Part shown: positions 33,913 to 42,423 of the stretch, piece after piece | How the letters are laid out: the number at the start of each line of letters is the position of its first letter | Numbering within the stretch: position 1 is the first letter of the stretch | Assembly (NCBI RefSeq): GCF_003002825.1 | Contig: NZ_PVTE01000003.1 | Location: 310,001-374,000 of the forward strand | Length of the DNA: 64,000 nt | Direction: 5' to 3' | From: Spirosoma oryzae | GTDB taxonomy: Bacteria; Bacteroidota; Bacteroidia; Cytophagales; Spirosomataceae | The notes under the pieces: model-generated | Told to the model about the DNA's origin: nothing | Seen by the model: only the letters and a program-made list of their open reading frames with translations | The model's database searches: none | Program-made: the position numbers and the translations under genes

Positions 33913-36891
33913 ATGAATCAAACTTGTCTACAAGCAGTATCCATCGGTAGCGCGTCAGCACGTTGGTTGTGGCTGGCCATGTTGCTGTTCGTCACCCTGA
34001 CCGGGCGGGCACAAGCCCCGATTTCCGTCAGCGGGCAGGTTACCGATGCCGAAAACGGACTAGGTATCCCCGGCGTCAACGTCGTCGTCAAGGGACAAAC
34101 GCGCGGCACCACGACGGATGGCAACGGCCGCTATCAGTTATCCGTCAGCGATGCCAGCGCCGTGCTGGTGTACAGCTCGGTCGGGTACGTATCGCAGGAC
34201 GTAACGGTGGGCAATCAGACGTCGATCAGCATCCGGCTGGTCAGCGACAACAAAAGCCTGAACGAAGTGGTGGTCATGGGCTATACGACGACGACCCAGA
34301 AGAACCTGACCGGCTCCGCCCAGGCGATATCGGCCAAAGAGCTGAAAGACGTGACGACGAACAACCTGGGGCAGCTATTACAGGGTAAAGCGGCCGGGGT
34401 CTTCGTGGGAAACACATCGGGCGACCCCCGGTCAGCACCCAAAGTACTTATCCGGGGCGTCGGTACGCTGACGGCCAGTTCGAACCCGCTGTACGTAGTC
34501 GACGGCGTCATCGGCGGTATCCCGAACCCCAGCGACATCGAAACGATCACGGTGCTGAAAGATGCGTCGGCCACGGCCCTGTACGGCGCACGGGCGTCCA
34601 ACGGGGTTATCGTCGTGACTACAAAACGGGGTACGTCCGGCAAACCGCAAATCACAGCCCGATTCAACAAAGGTGTCGGCTACCTGAGCCTGGGCAATTT
34701 CGGGCTGTTGAATGGGACGCAGTTGTATGACCTGCAACGGGCTGTTTTCCAGCGCGACCGCCCCACCGCCGACGTCAACACCTACCTGCCCACGCCCGAG
34801 ACCAATGCCAACACCAACTGGTTCGATCAGGCGTTCCACCCGGCGGGCAACACCCTGGCCGAACTCAGCGCAGCCGGTGGCAGCGACAAAACCCGCTTTT
34901 TTCTGAGCGGTAACTACTATCAGGAAGACGGCATTCTGCGGGGCACCGGCCTGAATCGATTCGGGCTACGACTCAACTTCAGCCACAGCCTGAGCGAGAA
35001 ACTGCGGATCAGCCTGAACACCGCCGGGACCGTGACGCGGGGGTACGACAACAGCAACGGCTCGCTGTACGGCGCGTATACCTACCTGCCCTACGACGAT
35101 CCGTATTACAACGGCGCGCCCTATAACCCCATCACGGGGGCCAAGCGGTGGTACGGTCGCGACAACGCAAACTTCATTTATAACCAGCAGTTCAACACGT
35201 TCAAGGAGAACACGCTGGCTGGCGACGCGTTGCTGAAAATCGAGTACGACCTGCTGCCCTGGCTCTCTTTTTCGACGACCAACCGGGCGCAGACCACCAT
35301 CTACGGCAGCGAGAGCAACCAGGATTTGCGGGGCAACGCGGCTGCCGACGTGCTGGGCCGACTCACCGACTTTAGCAGCAACACCTACAATCTGCTGACC
35401 TCGAATCTGTTCAAGTTCCGGCGTAGCTTCGGCAACGGCCACAGCCTCGACGGACTGGCGGGCTACGAATACCAGACGTATTACTACGAATCGCTCGGCG
35501 CAACGGGTAAGGGCATTTTCTCCGGGCTGAACATCCTGGACGCTACCTCGCAGCCCGAAAGCATCAACGGTACCAAGACCGACAATGCGTTTCAGTCGTA
35601 CCTGTTTCAGGCCAACTATGGCTACAACGAAAAGTACCTCGTCACGACCTCGTTCCGGCGCGACGGCTCGTCAAAGTTCGGCCGCGACCGAAAATACGGC
35701 AACTTCTACGCCGTGGGCCTGACCTGGATTGCGTCCAACGAAGCCTTCCTGCGCAACAACGCGACGATCAACAACCTGAAAGTCCGGCTCAGCTACGGCA
35801 CCACGGGCAACGCCGACGGGATCAGCGACTATGCCGCGCAGGGCCTGTACAGCCTGACGGGGCAGTACGCGGGCGTCCCATCGGCCATGCCGACCCGCAT
35901 CGAAAACCCCAACCTGTCGTGGGAAATATCCAGAAACACCAATATCGGCGTCGACGCGACGCTCTGGAATCGGCTCAACGTATCCGTCGATGCGTATAAC
36001 CGCCTGACCGACAACCTCCTGTTCAACCGGCCGTTGCAGGGCACCAGCGGCTACGCCTTTATCACCGAGAACGTTGGTGCGGTGCGGAATCAGGGGCTGG
36101 AAGTAGTACTGTCGGGCGATCTTGTGCAAAACAACGCGTTTGCCTGGCGTGCCGAGGTCAACGCCGGTCTCAACCGCAACAAGGTGACGGCGTTGTACGG
36201 CGACCGGACGTTCGTCGCCAATGGGCAGCGTCCGTTTGCGCTCGACATGCCCCTCAACAGCTGGTACCTCCGGCGCTGGGAAGGCGTCGATCCGGCGACC
36301 GGCGACCCGCTCTGGCAGAAGCTCAACGCCGACGGCAGCGCCACGACGACCAACAACTACAACGAGGCCACATTGCAGTTTATCGGCAGCAACGCCAACC
36401 CGAAACTGTTCGGCGGTATCCGGCAGGTGCTGAGCTGGAAGGGCTTCGAGCTGAACGGATTCTTTACCTACGCGGCCGGGGTCACGCTCTACAACGGCGA
36501 CCGGAACCTGTTCGACAACGACGGTGCCTACGATCGCTACAACCTGATGGCGCTGCAACCCAGCTGGAGCCGTTGGGAAAAGCCCGGTGACATCGCCACG
36601 CATCCAAAGTACGTCATCGGTGGCAACAAGAATGCGCAGCGCCCCTCGTCACGTTTTCTCGAAAATGGCAATTACCTGCGTCTGCGCAACGTCACGCTCA
36701 GCTATGATCTGCCGAAGACCCTGATTAGCCGAGCCAAACTGAGCAACGTACGGCTGTCAGCCTCCGCCGATAACCTGTTTACCATCACGAAATTCTCCGG
36801 CATCGATCCCGACGTATCGGAGACCGGCGATGTCGGTACAAAGTATCCGTTCAGCCGAAAGTTCGTTTTTGGTGTTCAACTCAACTTCTAA
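33913..36891 (+). CDS. SusC/RagA-family TonB-dependent glycan transporter
   Basis: A 992-residue outer-membrane transporter. A signal peptide (to about residue 36, LTGRAQA) is followed by a carboxypeptidase-regulatory-like beta-sandwich (SGQVTDAENGLGIPGVNVVVKG, about 41-125), a TonB plug domain (about 130-245) with the SusC signature VLKDASATALYGARASNGV, and a beta-barrel to the C-terminal FVFGVQLNF. It has no STN domain, so it is not expected to signal to an anti-sigma factor. It imports oligosaccharides with the SusD partner 13 bases downstream. Family membership is clear; the substrate is inferred from neighbours. Confidence 0.96.
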   Translation: MNQTCLQAVSIGSASARWLWLAMLLFVTLTGRAQAPISVSGQVTDAENGLGIPGVNVVVKGQTRGTTTDGNGRYQLSVSDASAVLVYSSVGYVSQDVTVGNQTSISIRLVSDNKSLNEVVVMGYTTTTQKNLTGSAQAISAKELKDVTTNNLGQLLQGKAAGVFVGNTSGDPRSAPKVLIRGVGTLTASSNPLYVVDGVIGGIPNPSDIETITVLKDASATALYGARASNGVIVVTTKRGTSGKPQITARFNKGVGYLSLGNFGLLNGTQLYDLQRAVFQRDRPTADVNTYLPTPETNANTNWFDQAFHPAGNTLAELSAAGGSDKTRFFLSGNYYQEDGILRGTGLNRFGLRLNFSHSLSEKLRISLNTAGTVTRGYDNSNGSLYGAYTYLPYDDPYYNGAPYNPITGAKRWYGRDNANFIYNQQFNTFKENTLAGDALLKIEYDLLPWLSFSTTNRAQTTIYGSESNQDLRGNAAADVLGRLTDFSSNTYNLLTSNLFKFRRSFGNGHSLDGLAGYEYQTYYYESLGATGKGIFSGLNILDATSQPESINGTKTDNAFQSYLFQANYGYNEKYLVTTSFRRDGSSKFGRDRKYGNFYAVGLTWIASNEAFLRNNATINNLKVRLSYGTTGNADGISDYAAQGLYSLTGQYAGVPSAMPTRIENPNLSWEISRNTNIGVDATLWNRLNVSVDAYNRLTDNLLFNRPLQGTSGYAFITENVGAVRNQGLEVVLSGDLVQNNAFAWRAEVNAGLNRNKVTALYGDRTFVANGQRPFALDMPLNSWYLRRWEGVDPATGDPLWQKLNADGSATTTNNYNEATLQFIGSNANPKLFGGIRQVLSWKGFELNGFFTYAAGVTLYNGDRNLFDNDGAYDRYNLMALQPSWSRWEKPGDIATHPKYVIGGNKNAQRPSSRFLENGNYLRLRNVTLSYDLPKTLISRAKLSNVRLSASADNLFTITKFSGIDPDVSETGDVGTKYPFSRKFVFGVQLNF

Positions 36892-36904
36892 GCCGCCCCT
36901 GTCC

Positions 36905-38356
36905 ATGAAACCGTTCTTTTTTCGCGCTACCGTATTGAGTCTGACCCTGCTGGCGTCGGCCTGTAGCATCGACAAAACGCCGTACAACGGCCTGCCCGAA
37001 GACGCCATCCTGCAAAACGCACAGGGCCTGCGAGCCGCCACGGATGGCAACTACGCGTTCATCAAAGACGCCGACTACACCCGGAATCTGTTTATTATGA
37101 ACGAGTATCCGGGCGACAACATCACGCTGAGCGGCACCACCACCGACCCACTCTTTCTGACCTATACCTACCGCCATACCACCGATCAGGGCAATACGCT
37201 GGCGATCTACCGAAAAGGCTATCAGGCCATTATCGGCTGCAACAAGGTCATCAGCGCCATTCAGGAAGGCAGCTCGAAAGAGCTGGATCAGTTGCTGGGC
37301 GAAAACCTGTTTATACGGGCGATGGTCCACTTCGATCTGGTCCGGTTGTTTGGCCGCCCGTATACGCAAAGCCCCGAAACGAATCTGGGCATCCCGATCA
37401 AGACCGATACCAAAGCCGACGATAACGCCAGCCGGGCCACGGTGAAAGAGGTGTACGCCTTCGTTGTCAGCGAGCTACAGCGGTCGGCCAAGCTGATGAC
37501 CACGGTGCGCACCAACAGCTACGCCAGTCCGGCAGCGGCCAATGCCCTGCTCTCGCGGGTATATCTGTACATGAACGACAACGCCAACGCCATTACCTAC
37601 GCCAATCTGGTCATTGCCGACGGTCGCTATACGCTCGCCACCCCGACGCAGGTGGGCGATTTTTACACGATCGACAACGAGCAGAACCGGGAAATCATCT
37701 ACGCCATCAAGCACACGCTGAAAGACGATCGCACCTGGAGTTCACTGGGGTCGATGTATTACACCTCGCCGGGGGGCGTGGGCTATGGCGAGGTCTACGC
37801 GTCGCAGGCCTATCAGGACCTCGTCAACACGTTCACGAACGATAAGCGCCGGTCGTTCCTGGTCCGAAAACTAACCTCGACGGGTGCCCAGGAGCGCCGG
37901 AACAACATCGATAAGGTATACATCACCAAGTTCTCGAATCAGGGCGGTTTGCCTACCTTGAGTTCACCCGTCGTGCTGCGGCTGGCGGAAGTATACCTCA
38001 ACCGGGCCGAAGCGTACGCCAAAACCGGCGAAGCCACCAAAGCCATCGCCGACGTCAACCTGATCCGGCAGCGGGCCGGCCTGACAGGCTCCGAACTGTA
38101 TGCTACTTCCGACCTGAAAGGACTACCGTCGGTACTCGACGTCGTACTCCAGGAACGGCGAATCGAGCTGGCCTTTGAAGGGCACCGCCCGTACGACCTG
38201 TTCCGCAACAACCGGAGTCTGGTGCGGAATTATCCGGGTTTCCACAACACGACCGATGGTCAGCAAACCGTCCCCGCCACCGACAAGCAGGTCGTTCACC
38301 TGATCCCCGAATCGGAGATCGTGCTGAATAAGAACCTACAGCAGAATCCGTTGTGA
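36905..38356 (+). CDS. SusD/RagB-family surface glycan-binding lipoprotein
   Basis: A 483-residue lipoprotein with lipobox LLASAC (Cys near residue 20) and the TPR-rich SusD fold. Typical pieces include ENLFIRAMVHFDLVRLFG, an ALLSRVYLYMND segment, and the C-terminal ERRIELAFEGHRPYDLFR with IPESEIVLNKNLQQNP. It caps the SusC pore and binds glycan at the cell surface. The ATG at 36905 is selected since the upstream open frame overlaps the SusC end and lacks a signal peptide. It starts 13 bases after SusC stop. Confidence 0.95.
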   Translation: MKPFFFRATVLSLTLLASACSIDKTPYNGLPEDAILQNAQGLRAATDGNYAFIKDADYTRNLFIMNEYPGDNITLSGTTTDPLFLTYTYRHTTDQGNTLAIYRKGYQAIIGCNKVISAIQEGSSKELDQLLGENLFIRAMVHFDLVRLFGRPYTQSPETNLGIPIKTDTKADDNASRATVKEVYAFVVSELQRSAKLMTTVRTNSYASPAAANALLSRVYLYMNDNANAITYANLVIADGRYTLATPTQVGDFYTIDNEQNREIIYAIKHTLKDDRTWSSLGSMYYTSPGGVGYGEVYASQAYQDLVNTFTNDKRRSFLVRKLTSTGAQERRNNIDKVYITKFSNQGGLPTLSSPVVLRLAEVYLNRAEAYAKTGEATKAIADVNLIRQRAGLTGSELYATSDLKGLPSVLDVVLQERRIELAFEGHRPYDLFRNNRSLVRNYPGFHNTTDGQQTVPATDKQVVHLIPESEIVLNKNLQQNPL

Positions 38357-38361
38357 TGGTT

Positions 38362-38430
38362 AGCATGGTTGATGACTTGTAGTGGTGTCAGGTCCCCGAC
38401 CTGACACCACTACAAGTCATCAACCATGCT
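38362..38430. repeat. Long perfect palindrome (32-base arms) plus shorter second copy
   Basis: Arms 38362-38393 and 38399-38430 are exact complements around CCCCG. The inner part TGTCAGGT / ACCTGACA recurs at 38443-38465 with the same loop, as a shorter copy. The element starts 6 bases after the SusD stop and precedes the DUF3472 gene. It probably acts as a terminator or RNA stabiliser. Confidence 0.9.
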
Positions 38431-38575
38431 TCGCCCGGAAACGTGTCAGGTCCCCGACCTGACACCACTGCACACTAAATTAAATCACTTCGTGCAGGCG
38501 GGGAAGGTGTATGCGACATACTCGACCGCCCCTATCCGTCAACCAACTCACTCCTAAACGTTCGTTCACAATCCC

Positions 38576-39895
38576 ATGACCCTACTCAACTGGCTGTGTT
38601 TATTCAGCGTAAGTCTGCTTGCCTGCCGATCGGCATCCGCACCACCGCAGGAACCGATTCGGCACGGGGCCAACGCGGTCCGTATACCGGTCGGTGGCAA
38701 TAGCTGGATAACAACGTCGTCGCAGGGGCCCGCAACAGCCGCAATCACGAAAGAAGGGGTAAAAAACTGGACCGCTCAGGCCGACACGCTCACCACCTAC
38801 GTTCGGCTGGCCAAGCCGGGTACGCTGACGCTGTCGGCCATGCTGCGCGTGCCCACCGGCACAAGCCGACTGCGCATACTCGTCGCCAGTCAGGCCAAAG
38901 ACGTGACGGTTTCAGGAGCTACACCGGCAGATCAGCCTTTGGGTCAATGGTCGATTGCGCAGGCGGGTTACGTGGCCATCCGCATCGTGGGTGTCAGCAA
39001 AACCGGTTCTACCTACGCAGAAATCACGGATATCGGTATTCGTGGTGAACCCGTCGACGACAGCGCGGCCTTTGTCCGCTCCGACGAAGGTAACTTTTTC
39101 TACTGGGGTCGGCGGGGGCCGTCGGTTCATCTGCGCTACCCCATCCCGGAAGGCGTCGAGGCCGAGTGGTTTTACAATGAAATTACGGTTCCCCGAGGCA
39201 GCGACGTCATCGGCTCGTATTACATGGCCAACGGCTTCGGCGAAGGCTATTTCGGGATGCAGGTCAACTCCGCGACGGAGCGCCGGGTGCTGTTTTCTGT
39301 CTGGAGCCCTTATCAGACCGACGACCCATCCAGCATTCCCGCCGAGCAGCGCATTCGGCTTGACCGGAAAGGGGCCAACGTAACAACCAACGACTTCGGC
39401 AATGAGGGGTCGGGCGGACAGAGTTACCTGCGCTACAACTGGGTGGCCGGACAAACCTATCAGTTTTTGCTGCGCGGTCATCCCGTAGCGGATGGCTATA
39501 CGGCTTACACCGCTTATTTCAAGGCCGCCAACGAATCCAGCTGGCAATTGATCGCCAGTTTTCGGCGACCCAAAACGACGACTTATTTAAAGTCGCTGTA
39601 CTCGTTTCTGGAAAACTTCATCCCGGAAACGGGTAACCGGACGCGGGAAGTCAACTTTTCGAATCAATGGATACGCGCGACGGATGGTACCTGGCACGAA
39701 CTGACCAACGCCCAGTTTACAGCCGATAATACGGCCCGAAAAGGGTATCGGATGGATTATGCCGGTGGGTCCGACGGACAGCGGTTTTTCCTGCGCAACT
39801 GCGGCTTTTTCAGCGCGTATACGCTCATCGGCACATCCTTCTCCCGATCCCACCAGCCGAAAGCGCCGGCTATCGATATCAACGCGTTGCCTTAA
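38576..39895 (+). CDS. DUF3472 (with DUF5077-like N-terminus) lipoprotein
   Basis: A 439-residue exported protein. The N-terminal MTLLNWLCLFSVSLLAC is a lipoprotein signal (Cys near 17). Residues about 30-160 resemble DUF5077 (GGNSWITTSSQG, KPGTLTLSAMLRVP), and from about 180 a DUF3472 domain follows (GRRGPSVHLRYP, YYMANGFGEGYFGMQVNS, SVWSPYQTDDP, and a FSNQWIRATDGTWHELTNA end). The combination is known from Bacteroidota PULs but has no assigned enzyme activity; the beta-rich folds suggest carbohydrate binding. It belongs to the locus by position and orientation. Confidence 0.85.
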   Translation: MTLLNWLCLFSVSLLACRSASAPPQEPIRHGANAVRIPVGGNSWITTSSQGPATAAITKEGVKNWTAQADTLTTYVRLAKPGTLTLSAMLRVPTGTSRLRILVASQAKDVTVSGATPADQPLGQWSIAQAGYVAIRIVGVSKTGSTYAEITDIGIRGEPVDDSAAFVRSDEGNFFYWGRRGPSVHLRYPIPEGVEAEWFYNEITVPRGSDVIGSYYMANGFGEGYFGMQVNSATERRVLFSVWSPYQTDDPSSIPAEQRIRLDRKGANVTTNDFGNEGSGGQSYLRYNWVAGQTYQFLLRGHPVADGYTAYTAYFKAANESSWQLIASFRRPKTTTYLKSLYSFLENFIPETGNRTREVNFSNQWIRATDGTWHELTNAQFTADNTARKGYRMDYAGGSDGQRFFLRNCGFFSAYTLIGTSFSRSHQPKAPAIDINALP

Positions 39896-39928
39896 CCTGA
39901 GCCAACCAACGGGCTCACTCTCGACAGT

Positions 39929-41050
39929 ATGACAAACCACAGAATTACGGCGTCCACCCCCGGTCGAATCTGCCTGTTCGGCGAACATCAGGACTACCTG
40001 GGCTTGCCCGTCATTGCCGCAGCGATCTCCTGTCGCATTCAGCTGACGGCCGGGCGTAGCAGTCGCCCACTTATCAACCTCAACCTGCCCGACATAAATA
40101 GCCGGGAGCAGTTTAGCCTGAGAAGTCAGCCCCTTGCCTACGCCCGCGACCGCGACTATTTCCGCAGCGCCGTTAACGTACTGCTGCGGAACGGATTCCG
40201 GTTTAGCAACGGTATCGACGGGGAGGTTCGGGGTACGATTCCCATCAATGCGGGTACGTCCAGCTCGTCGGCGCTGCTGGTTTCCTGGCTCAACATACTC
40301 AGCCAACTGGCCGACAATCCGCAGCCTTTACCGGCCATGCGGCTGGCCGAACTGGCTTATCAGGCAGAGGTGCTGGAGTTTGGCGAGCCCGGCGGTATGA
40401 TGGATCATTACTCCACGGCCGTTGGTGGCGTCATTTATCTGGAGTCACAACCCGCGATCCGGCTGGAAACCTACCATCCGCCCCTCGGCACGTTCGTACT
40501 TGGCAACTCGCGGGAACCCAAAGACACCATCGGCATCCTGGGCCGGGTAAAACACGGTATGCTGCGACTGGCCAGTCAGCTGACAGCGCAGGACCCGGCC
40601 TTTTCGCTCCACACGACCCCGGCTGAGCACAGTTCGTCGTATAAAAACCAGCTCACCAGCGACGAATACGTCCTGCTACAGGGCACACTGGCCAACCGGG
40701 ACATTCTCCGCCGGGCGCTGACGATGCTTCGTTCCGCCGACCCGGCCTCCTTCGACAATGCGGCATTTGGGCAGTTGCTGACCGATCATCACCGGTACCT
40801 GCGCGACGCTCAGCGGATTTCCACGCCCAAGATCGACCGGATGCTCGACGCAGCTTTAGGAGCGGGGGCACTGGGGGGCAAAATCAACGGTTCCGGTGGC
40901 GGTGGCTGCATGTTTGCCTACGCCCCCAACAAGGCTGAACAGGTTGCCGAAGCCATCGAACGCGCTGGTGGGCAGGCCTACATCGTCTCCGTCGACACCG
41001 GAACCACGCTCCGGGCGCATACCCCGCCCCTGCGCGAACCGATGTATTAA
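39929..41050 (+). CDS. GHMP-family sugar kinase (galactokinase-like)
   Basis: A 373-residue cytoplasmic kinase with three GHMP motifs: GRICLFGEHQDYLG near residues 12-25, PINAGTSSSSALLVSWL near 100-116 (phosphate-binding loop), and the C-terminal GKINGSGGGGCMFAY near 317-331. GHMP kinases phosphorylate sugars or isoprenoid precursors; the E/D pair in GEHQDY is galactokinase-like. Directly after the DUF3472 gene (33-base gap), it would phosphorylate the sugar released by GH109, such as GalNAc or galactose, but the substrate is not shown by sequence. Confidence 0.82.
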   Translation: MTNHRITASTPGRICLFGEHQDYLGLPVIAAAISCRIQLTAGRSSRPLINLNLPDINSREQFSLRSQPLAYARDRDYFRSAVNVLLRNGFRFSNGIDGEVRGTIPINAGTSSSSALLVSWLNILSQLADNPQPLPAMRLAELAYQAEVLEFGEPGGMMDHYSTAVGGVIYLESQPAIRLETYHPPLGTFVLGNSREPKDTIGILGRVKHGMLRLASQLTAQDPAFSLHTTPAEHSSSYKNQLTSDEYVLLQGTLANRDILRRALTMLRSADPASFDNAAFGQLLTDHHRYLRDAQRISTPKIDRMLDAALGAGALGGKINGSGGGGCMFAYAPNKAEQVAEAIERAGGQAYIVSVDTGTTLRAHTPPLREPMY

Positions 41051-41221
41051 CTGCTGAACTCTAGTCAGTTGAGCAGTTGCCTAGTCACGATTTACAACAA
41101 ACATAGACTTACAGAAGCGTTGCCCGATGATAACTGTGCTACTCCGGCTACGTTCCAAAGGAAAGCCATTTAGTAATGCATGGCGGTGTTGAATCGAGTA
41201 GGTTGCGCCACAACCACTGCG

Positions 41222-41830
41222 CTACGTAGTCATCGTGAAGCGTTCGTAGATAGTTGTTATGATCACCTCTTTCACACCGGTCCGTGTATAGACACGTCGT
41301 TTGTTACGCAACCGCAACCGATCTTTTTCTTCAACAAAAACTGACTCAGGTTTAACCCACCGAATCTTGCTGGCTTTGTCATTGGCGGTTACCAGGATCT
41401 GGCTTAGATCAGGCGTGAATGAGAACGAATAAGGCACTCCCTGTTGCGCATAATGCACGGATCGAGTTGCATTATAACTCAGTGTATCGAACCCGTTCCA
41501 TTGCTGATCAAGCCCAGTATAGCTATTGACGTATTGTTCAGGCCAGAACTGCGTAAATAGAAATACCGAACGGTCAGTGTATTTAACGCGCAACTCTAAA
41601 AAGGCGTCATAGTTAGTCAATTCCACAATCTCCTTGAGCAAATTAGTCGACGAGGCCCCGTCAAAATTAATGTCAAGTGGTTCACTACTGGTTGAGCTGA
41701 CTACTCGGTATTTACCATGGAAGCGTTGATAAAGCGCTTCCACGTCCTCTTGAGGATTGACTGCTGGCTTGTTGTTACATCCAATAAGGCCCAGGCTTAC
41801 CACTAATCCTAAAGTGAAGAAAGTTTTCAT
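41222..41830 (-). CDS. Hypothetical lipoprotein
   Basis: A 202-residue lipoprotein: signal MKTFFTLGLVVSLGLIGCNN with lipobox Cys near residue 18. I recognise no family. It has a beta-rich look with FLELRVKYTDRSVFLFTQFW and a C-terminal KEVIITTIYERF. Gene-free sequence separates it from the GHMP kinase, with which it converges. Confidence 0.6.
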   Translation of the reverse strand: MKTFFTLGLVVSLGLIGCNNKPAVNPQEDVEALYQRFHGKYRVVSSTSSEPLDINFDGASSTNLLKEIVELTNYDAFLELRVKYTDRSVFLFTQFWPEQYVNSYTGLDQQWNGFDTLSYNATRSVHYAQQGVPYSFSFTPDLSQILVTANDKASKIRWVKPESVFVEEKDRLRLRNKRRVYTRTGVKEVIITTIYERFTMTT

Positions 41831-41920
41831 ACGTTGTTTTTTAGTCTAATTTATTCATTTATCCAATCAATTGAGCTTGATCTATTCTATGTAGTCGCTA
41901 TGTATCATTAAAAGCTCTTC

Positions 41921-42367
41921 TCACTGCCGGGTTATCCTCATGGTGCGCAAAAAAATGCACCCCGACACCGGGCATAGGGTATCCCGGCTTACAAGCGTTA
42001 GCGCGTTACCCGGTACTGCTCCTTCGAACCGATGGGTATACATACGTGGTACCCCGTCACAGGTTGCATTGGTCGTTTGGTTCAGACGGACGGTGTTATC
42101 CGTTATGATGCCAGTCAACCGATCAGTTGATTTATTCTGACCATGCGTTCGCGTGATTGTGGCTGTAACGGCACTGCTGGTTACCGTAAACGTGGCTGTA
42201 GTGCTGGGCGTTGTTCCCACCCAACGGCAAGGACCGATTTGCTGGGTTTAGTAGTCTCCAGTCCAATTTCCGCTCAAATCATTGTTCATAATCGGAGCCG
42301 GATCAGATTTACAGCTTGCCAGACTGCACCAGAGTAAGCCGACGCGTAGTAGCGTAGCGTGGTTCAT
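41921..42367 (-). pseudogene. Small lipoprotein gene interrupted by an in-frame TAA
   Basis: The reading frame begins with ATG at 42365-42367 and gives a lipoprotein start, MNHATLLRVGLLWCSLASCK, with the lipobox Cys at residue 19, then LSGNWTGDY. An in-frame TAA follows at 42248-42250 (codon 40). The frame then continues without another stop as TQQIGPCRWVGTTPSTTATF, and runs on to TLVSRDTLCPVSGCIFLRTMRITRQ at 41921. The halves join naturally into one about 147-residue protein of the type LSG.W.G.Y..Q found in Bacteroidota surface lipoproteins. A single nonsense change is the simplest reading; a sequencing error is possible. Confidence 0.75.
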
Positions 42368-42423
42368 AGGATTAGTTGATTATGGTGTGGTAATGAACGA
42401 TAAGCATCCTTTTCAGGCCGGCA

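Noticed and set aside
33720-33950. Short open frame with repeated Ser-Pro-Ser-Val-Asp units
   Set aside because: The repeat arises from three 15-base DNA copies, and it has no other coding evidence. It also overlaps the strong hairpin.
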